This document shows positions 12,936 to 16,382 of a stretch of 16,382 nt of DNA, one piece after another. Position 1 is the first letter of the stretch. The number at the start of each line of letters is the position of its first letter. The position numbers were made by a program, and so were the translations under genes. The notes under the pieces are model-generated. The model had not been told where the DNA came from and ran no database searches. It saw nothing but the letters and a program-made list of their open reading frames with translations. Source of the stretch: an uncultured Oscillospiraceae bacterium. GTDB taxonomy: Bacteria > Bacillota > Clostridia > Oscillospirales > Acutalibacteraceae. Location of the stretch: NCBI GenBank assembly GCA_900546895.1, contig UREO01000021.1, positions 1 through 16,382 on the forward strand, in the 5' to 3' direction.

Positions 12936-13310
12936 ATGAAAGCGAAATTTCTTCACAACAACCTGAACGTGTTTGATTTAGACAAGAGCATCGCGTTTTA
13001 CAAAAGGGCGCTCGGACTGACGGAAATCAGGCGCAAAACCGCCCCGGACGGCTCCTTTATCCTTGCGTTTTTAGGCGACGGACAGACGGAGCATCAGCTT
13101 GAACTGACCTGGCTGCGCGACCGCAAAGAACCGTACAATCTGGGCGACAACGAAATCCACATCGCGTTCAGTGTGCCCGACAAGGCAGAAGCCTATGCCC
13201 TGCACAAGGAAATGGGATGTATCTGCTACGAAAATCACGACATGGACCTGTATTTCATCGCCGACCCCGACGGATATTGGCTGGAAATTCTGGCGGAAAA
13301 CAGGAACTGA
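12936..13310 (+). CDS. VOC/glyoxalase-fold protein (lactoylglutathione lyase-like)
   Basis: This 124-residue protein is a single VOC domain of two beta-alpha-beta-beta-beta units. KFLHNNLNVFDLDKSIAFYK opens the first, and HIAFSVPDKAEAYALHKEMG plus YFIADPDGYWLEILAEN form the second. His7, Glu56, His75 and Glu117 occupy the usual metal-ligand positions, so it may be an active glyoxalase I detoxifying methylglyoxal, or another VOC metalloenzyme. Length fits bacterial glyoxalase I (about 125-135 aa). The ATG at 12936 follows GGAGGTG. It is a single gene with its own promoter and terminator, divergent from the crp operon; a regulatory link to Crp is possible but not shown. Confidence 0.87.
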   Translation: MKAKFLHNNLNVFDLDKSIAFYKRALGLTEIRRKTAPDGSFILAFLGDGQTEHQLELTWLRDRKEPYNLGDNEIHIAFSVPDKAEAYALHKEMGCICYENHDMDLYFIADPDGYWLEILAENRN

Positions 13311-13327
13311 ACCGAAAGGCCACCAAA

Positions 13328-13372
13328 AAAACGCGCTCTGACCCGGATTAAAACCCGGTCAGGGCGCGTTTT
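13328..13372. terminator. Bidirectional terminator between VOC and BASS genes
   Basis: Bases 13328-13346 and 13354-13372 pair over 19 positions with one mismatch and one wobble. The arms begin with AAAA and end with TTTT, so the hairpin works in either direction for the two converging genes. Confidence 0.85.
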
Positions 13373-13422
13373 GTATGATTCAGTATTGTAAGCACCGAAA
13401 GCAACTCTTTTTTCGTGAAAAA

Positions 13423-14379
13423 TCAGGCTGCTTTCTGAACGCCGCAGCGTTTGATAAGCAGCTGGGCAAAACACGCGGCCAGCACCTGCTGAAAGAGCGT
13501 CCCGATCATAACCGGGAACATGACCTCCGCCGGAAAATACGCTGCGGCAATGACCGCGCCCGCGCTGATATTTCTCATTCCGCAGCCGAACGTCATGGAT
13601 ACGACAAGCTCCCGTTTCAGTTTCAGCACCACCGCAAAGGCCCAGCCCAGTGCGTACCCCAGCACGGCAAGCAGCAGAATGGCCCCGGCCACCGCAAAGA
13701 GTCGCGGCGTCATATTGCGGATGAAGGGCGCCACCTTGGACGAATTGGCACAGACCACCAGCATCAGCGCGATTTTCCCGAACGGCGCGAGCCTGGGCGA
13801 CAGGGTCTGTTTGACCGTGCCCCCGGTAAGCTGATTCAGCGTCATCCCCACAAGCGCCGGGATACCCACCATCAGCAAAAGCTCCTTCATCATGCCCACG
13901 GTGTCGACCTGCACATTCGAGCCGACGAGAAGATGTAAACTGAACGGTACACTGAACGGAGCGAGAAGCGTATCGATCAGCAGGAGGGCCAGCGTGAACG
14001 GTGTGCTGCCGCAATAGATGGAAACCCACATGGTGCTGACCACGGCACTTGGCACGACGAATTCCATAACCATACCGGTAATGATGTACGGACTTCCGGA
14101 AAAAAACAGATTTCCGGTTCCGAGCGCAAGAAGCGGCAGAACCGCATGCAAAATCAAAACGGACAGAAACAGCGGCAGCGGGTGCTGCACCACCCGCCTG
14201 ATGTCGGAAAACCTTGACCCCAGGCTGCCGCAAAAAGTCATAAACGCAAAAATATAAGGCACCAGAAACAAAATCCGGCTGAACTGAGACGTGAAAAGCA
14301 CGCCCATAAAAAGGCAGAACGGCGTAACCAGCGCCATCCATTTCTCAACAAACGCATTAAAGCTCCTCATAAATCGCAC
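13423..14379 (-). CDS. BASS-family (bile acid:sodium symporter-like) transporter
   Basis: About 318 residues and nine to ten hydrophobic segments, as in the BASS superfamily of sodium-coupled organic anion carriers. Family-like stretches are LVPYIFAFMTFCGSLGSRFS near the start, MEFVVPSAVVSTMWVSIYCG in the middle and MTFGCGMRNISAGAVIAAAY near the end, which corresponds to the crossover and sodium-site region. The substrate is unknown; in bacteria without bile contact such proteins often carry keto acids, pantoate or other organic anions. GTG at 14379 is chosen because GGAGGGG lies five bases upstream; a later ATG (14370) is too far from it and a longer frame overlaps prfC. It begins 28 bp after prfC and is probably in the same operon. 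Confidence 0.85.
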   Translation of the reverse strand: MRFMRSFNAFVEKWMALVTPFCLFMGVLFTSQFSRILFLVPYIFAFMTFCGSLGSRFSDIRRVVQHPLPLFLSVLILHAVLPLLALGTGNLFFSGSPYIITGMVMEFVVPSAVVSTMWVSIYCGSTPFTLALLLIDTLLAPFSVPFSLHLLVGSNVQVDTVGMMKELLLMVGIPALVGMTLNQLTGGTVKQTLSPRLAPFGKIALMLVVCANSSKVAPFIRNMTPRLFAVAGAILLLAVLGYALGWAFAVVLKLKRELVVSMTFGCGMRNISAGAVIAAAYFPAEVMFPVMIGTLFQQVLAACFAQLLIKRCGVQKAA

Positions 14380-14407
14380 AAGAGCCCCTCCAATACTGTA
14401 TTCGCCG

Positions 14408-15991
14408 TTATCTGCCGAATTCCGCAAGGTTCAGGCCCTGATTGTGCTCCTGTGCCCAGCGGATGCTCCATTCATTTGCGAAAATCAGAAGGCGGTTGCC
14501 CTTCAGGTCCTGAATCCGTTTTGTGTCAGACGTCAGGTTCAACATTTTGGGGTCAAGCCCTTCGTTTTCAATCCAGCGGATATACTGATACGGCAGCCCC
14601 TCCATGCGGATGTCGACATTATACTCGTTTTTCAAACGGTATTCCAGAACGTCGAACTGAAGAGTCCCCACCACGCCGACAATTACTTCTTCCATACCGC
14701 CGCCCAACTCCTGAAAAATCTGGATGGCGCCTTCCTGCGCAATCTGAGAGATTCCCTTGACAAACTGTTTTCTTTTCATGGTGTCCACCTGCTGCACACG
14801 GTTGAAATGCTCCGGCGCAAAGGTCGGAATCCCACCGAACAGGAATTTTTGCGTCGGGGTACAGATGGTGTCGCCGATGGAAAAAATGCCGGGATCAAAC
14901 ACCCCGATGATATCGCCCGCGTAGGCCTCGTCAATCACCTCGCGGTCCTGCGCCATCATCTGCTGGGGCTGAGAAAGCTTCATCTTTTTTCCGCCCTGCA
15001 TATGCACAACTTCCATATTCTTCTCAAACCTGCCCGAGCAGATGCGCATGAATGCGATTCTGTCGCGGTGCGCCTTGTTCATATTGGCCTGAATCTTAAA
15101 GACAAAGGCGGAAAACTCGTTGGTCAGAGGATCGATCAGGCCGGTGTCCGCTTCCCTGGGAAGCGGTGGGGTGGTCATGTTCAGAAATTCCTCAAGAAAC
15201 GGCTCCACGCCGAAATTGGTGAGCGCCGAACCGAAGAAAACCGGAGAAAGCTTTCCGTTCCGGACGGCTTTAAGATCAAATTCGTAGCCAGCGCCGTCGA
15301 GCAGCTCGATATCGTCCACCAAAGTCCGGCGGTGATCCCCGCCGATCAGGGCTTCCAGCTTTTCATCGTTGAGTTCGACTTCCGTCGCCTCCACTTCCCG
15401 CTGGCCGTTGTTGGCGGTAAAGGCGATGATCTCCTTTTTATTTCTGTCATAGACGCCCTTGAATTCTTTTCCGGAACCGATCGGCCAGTTCATGGGAAAG
15501 GTCTGGATGCCCAGTTCCTTTTCGATCTCTTCCAGAAGATCGAACGGGCTTCTGGCTTCCCTGTCCATTTTATTAATAAAGGTGAAAATAGGGATATGCC
15601 TCAGCGTGCAGACCTTAAAAAGCTTGCGGGTTTGTTTTTCAACGCCCTTGGAAGCGTCGATCACCATGACGGCGGAATCCGCCGCCATCAGAGTACGGTA
15701 GGTGTCCTCTGAAAAATCCTGATGTCCCGGGGTATCCAGAATATTAATACAGTAATCGTTGTAATTAAACTGCATAACGGAAGAAGTAACCGAAATTCCC
15801 CTTTGCTTTTCGATTTCCATCCAGTCGGAAACCGCGTGCTTTGCGGTTTTTTTCCCTTTGACCGAACCGGCCAGCGTGATGGCTCCGCCGTAAAGCAAAA
15901 GCTTTTCCGTCAAGGTCGTCTTTCCCGCATCCGGGTGGGAAATAATAGCGAACGTCCTTCTTCTCTTAATCTCATTTACATAACTTGACAA
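14408..15991 (-). CDS. prfC: Peptide chain release factor 3 (RF3)
   Basis: This 527-residue translational GTPase recycles RF1 and RF2 after termination. The G1 P-loop is SHPDAGKT (18-25), the switch region EKQRGISVTSS, G3 is DTPGHQDFSEDTYRTL (86-101) and G4 NKMD (140-143). The C-terminal region with GVVGTLQFDVLEYRLKNEY and FANEWSIRWAQEHN is specific to RF3 rather than to EF-G. Length is normal (about 525-530 aa). The start is TTG at 15989-15991: AGGAGGAAG lies seven bases upstream and the product then starts MSSYVNEIKRRRTFAIISHP, as in other RF3 proteins; a longer frame to 16009 would begin before the binding site. The BASS transporter follows within 28 bp. Confidence 0.96.
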   Translation of the reverse strand: MSSYVNEIKRRRTFAIISHPDAGKTTLTEKLLLYGGAITLAGSVKGKKTAKHAVSDWMEIEKQRGISVTSSVMQFNYNDYCINILDTPGHQDFSEDTYRTLMAADSAVMVIDASKGVEKQTRKLFKVCTLRHIPIFTFINKMDREARSPFDLLEEIEKELGIQTFPMNWPIGSGKEFKGVYDRNKKEIIAFTANNGQREVEATEVELNDEKLEALIGGDHRRTLVDDIELLDGAGYEFDLKAVRNGKLSPVFFGSALTNFGVEPFLEEFLNMTTPPLPREADTGLIDPLTNEFSAFVFKIQANMNKAHRDRIAFMRICSGRFEKNMEVVHMQGGKKMKLSQPQQMMAQDREVIDEAYAGDIIGVFDPGIFSIGDTICTPTQKFLFGGIPTFAPEHFNRVQQVDTMKRKQFVKGISQIAQEGAIQIFQELGGGMEEVIVGVVGTLQFDVLEYRLKNEYNVDIRMEGLPYQYIRWIENEGLDPKMLNLTSDTKRIQDLKGNRLLIFANEWSIRWAQEHNQGLNLAEFGR

Positions 15992-16011
15992 ATTACTTCC
16001 TCCAACCAACT

Positions 16012-16111
16012 ACAGCATTTTCAGTTAATTCTACAACAAGTTTACGTTCCTCCCCCGCCTTCGGCGGGGGAGGAACGCGTTTTGTCCCGCAAACTGAAAT
16101 GGAATTGCTGT
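16012..16111. repeat. Palindromic repeat, copy B, in the prfC leader
   Basis: This 100-bp element has imperfect inverted ends, ACAGCA...TTTCAGTT on each side. At its centre is a strong hairpin: GTTCCTCCCCCGCC (16045-16058), a short TTCG loop, and the complementary arm, 14 or more pairs. Its arms match copy A at 12725-12792, in the same orientation relative to the downstream gene. It lies between the prfC promoter and start and ends about eight bases before the prfC Shine-Dalgarno. Confidence 0.75.
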
Positions 16112-16127
16112 AAAAATACACTCGTTC

Positions 16128-16156
16128 ATTGTAAAGCATTTACTGAAAATAATCAA
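16128..16156 (-). promoter_or_regulatory. Promoter of prfC-BASS
   Basis: On the minus strand TTGATT (16151-16156), 17 bp, TACAAT (16128-16133). Transcription would start near 16121, about 130 nt before the prfC start, with repeat B inside the leader. Confidence 0.65.
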
Positions 16157-16382
16157 ATATAATTTTGCCGTTCTTTCGGGTGCAAATAAAAAGGGAAAGG
16201 GAATTTATCCCAGAAAGGAAGGGCAAATCCGGGGCTTTTCAAACGCAATCCCAGAAACGCTCAGGAAAGCTGCCACTTTTTGCTTTCACCGGTCTGTTTT
16301 GCTATTCTTTTTGGGGAAATTTGACGTATTTTAGGGGATGGAGTTTTTTGGTGTAATTACTTGACATAATTAGCAATAAAAA
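16157..16382. other. Right-end region without a supported gene
   Basis: A 63-codon frame at 16165-16356 has no ribosome binding site or recognisable domain and is taken as noise. A TTGACA at 16361-16366 could be a plus-strand -35 whose -10 would fall at the window edge, which cannot be tested. Nothing else is seen. Confidence 0.4.

Noticed and set aside
13235..14341. 368-codon minus-strand frame overlapping the VOC and BASS genes
   Set aside because: It runs through the VOC gene and the terminator and is out of frame with the BASS transporter, which has clear membrane segments.
14291..15712. 473-codon open frame on the plus strand opposite prfC
   Set aside because: prfC on the minus strand has all GTPase motifs; the antisense frame is rich in His, Arg and Phe without a fold and has no start site.
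16165..16382. 63-codon plus-strand frame and a trailing TTGACA
   Set aside because: The frame has no binding site or motif; the TTGACA has no visible -10 before the window ends.
1..16382. CRISPR array, insertion sequence or prophage
   Set aside because: No regularly spaced repeats, transposase, integrase or phage structural gene was seen; the repeats present are short palindromic elements.

Overview
The window looks like chromosome from a Gram-positive anaerobe of the Clostridia, probably Oscillospirales (Oscillospiraceae-like). This is inferred from strong AGGAGG-type ribosome binding sites, sigma-A promoters (TTGACA / 17 bp / TATAAT), frequent GTG and TTG starts, lipoproteins with LxAC lipoboxes and the overall gene mix. 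No rRNA, tRNA, insertion sequence or CRISPR array was seen.

Layout. (1) Bases 1-573, minus strand: the first 191 codons of a PglX/BrxX-type methyltransferase, the core enzyme of BREX phage defence. It is read off the left edge from its own promoter, back to back with a DUF554 membrane protein gene (703-1395, plus). (2) 1584-4340: an HD-GYP signalling protein, a small basic protein of unknown function with a long foldable 5' leader, an XRE regulator and a small lipoprotein. (3) 4639-7455, plus: an RlmI-type 23S rRNA methyltransferase, then a 30-codon cysteine-containing leader peptide in front of metY (O-acetylhomoserine sulfhydrylase). (4) 7563-10258: an MscS channel (minus), then an MltG-like lipoprotein and an MBL-fold hydrolase as a plus-strand pair. 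(5) 10502-12694, minus: a tight operon of Crp/Fnr regulator, HD-domain protein and TIGR01212-type radical SAM protein. (6) 12936-13310, plus: a VOC/glyoxalase-fold protein. (7) 13423-15991, minus: prfC (release factor 3) followed by a BASS-family transporter. The last 370 bases hold the prfC leader and promoter and no convincing gene.

Most striking points. The metY leader peptide has Cys codons on both sides of a CCTCCT stretch that can pair with its own and with metY's Shine-Dalgarno, a plausible cysteine-sensing translational switch. The PglX gene heads its own transcription unit, with no brxA/B/C before it. Two copies of one palindromic repeat sit in the same orientation in the 5' leaders of crp and prfC. 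A LytTR/AgrA-like pair of direct repeats lies just upstream of the lipoprotein promoter. The small-protein transcript appears to begin with a sequence that pairs with a segment just before its ribosome binding site.

All functional calls rest on reading the sequence and on recall of family motifs; no database search was possible.
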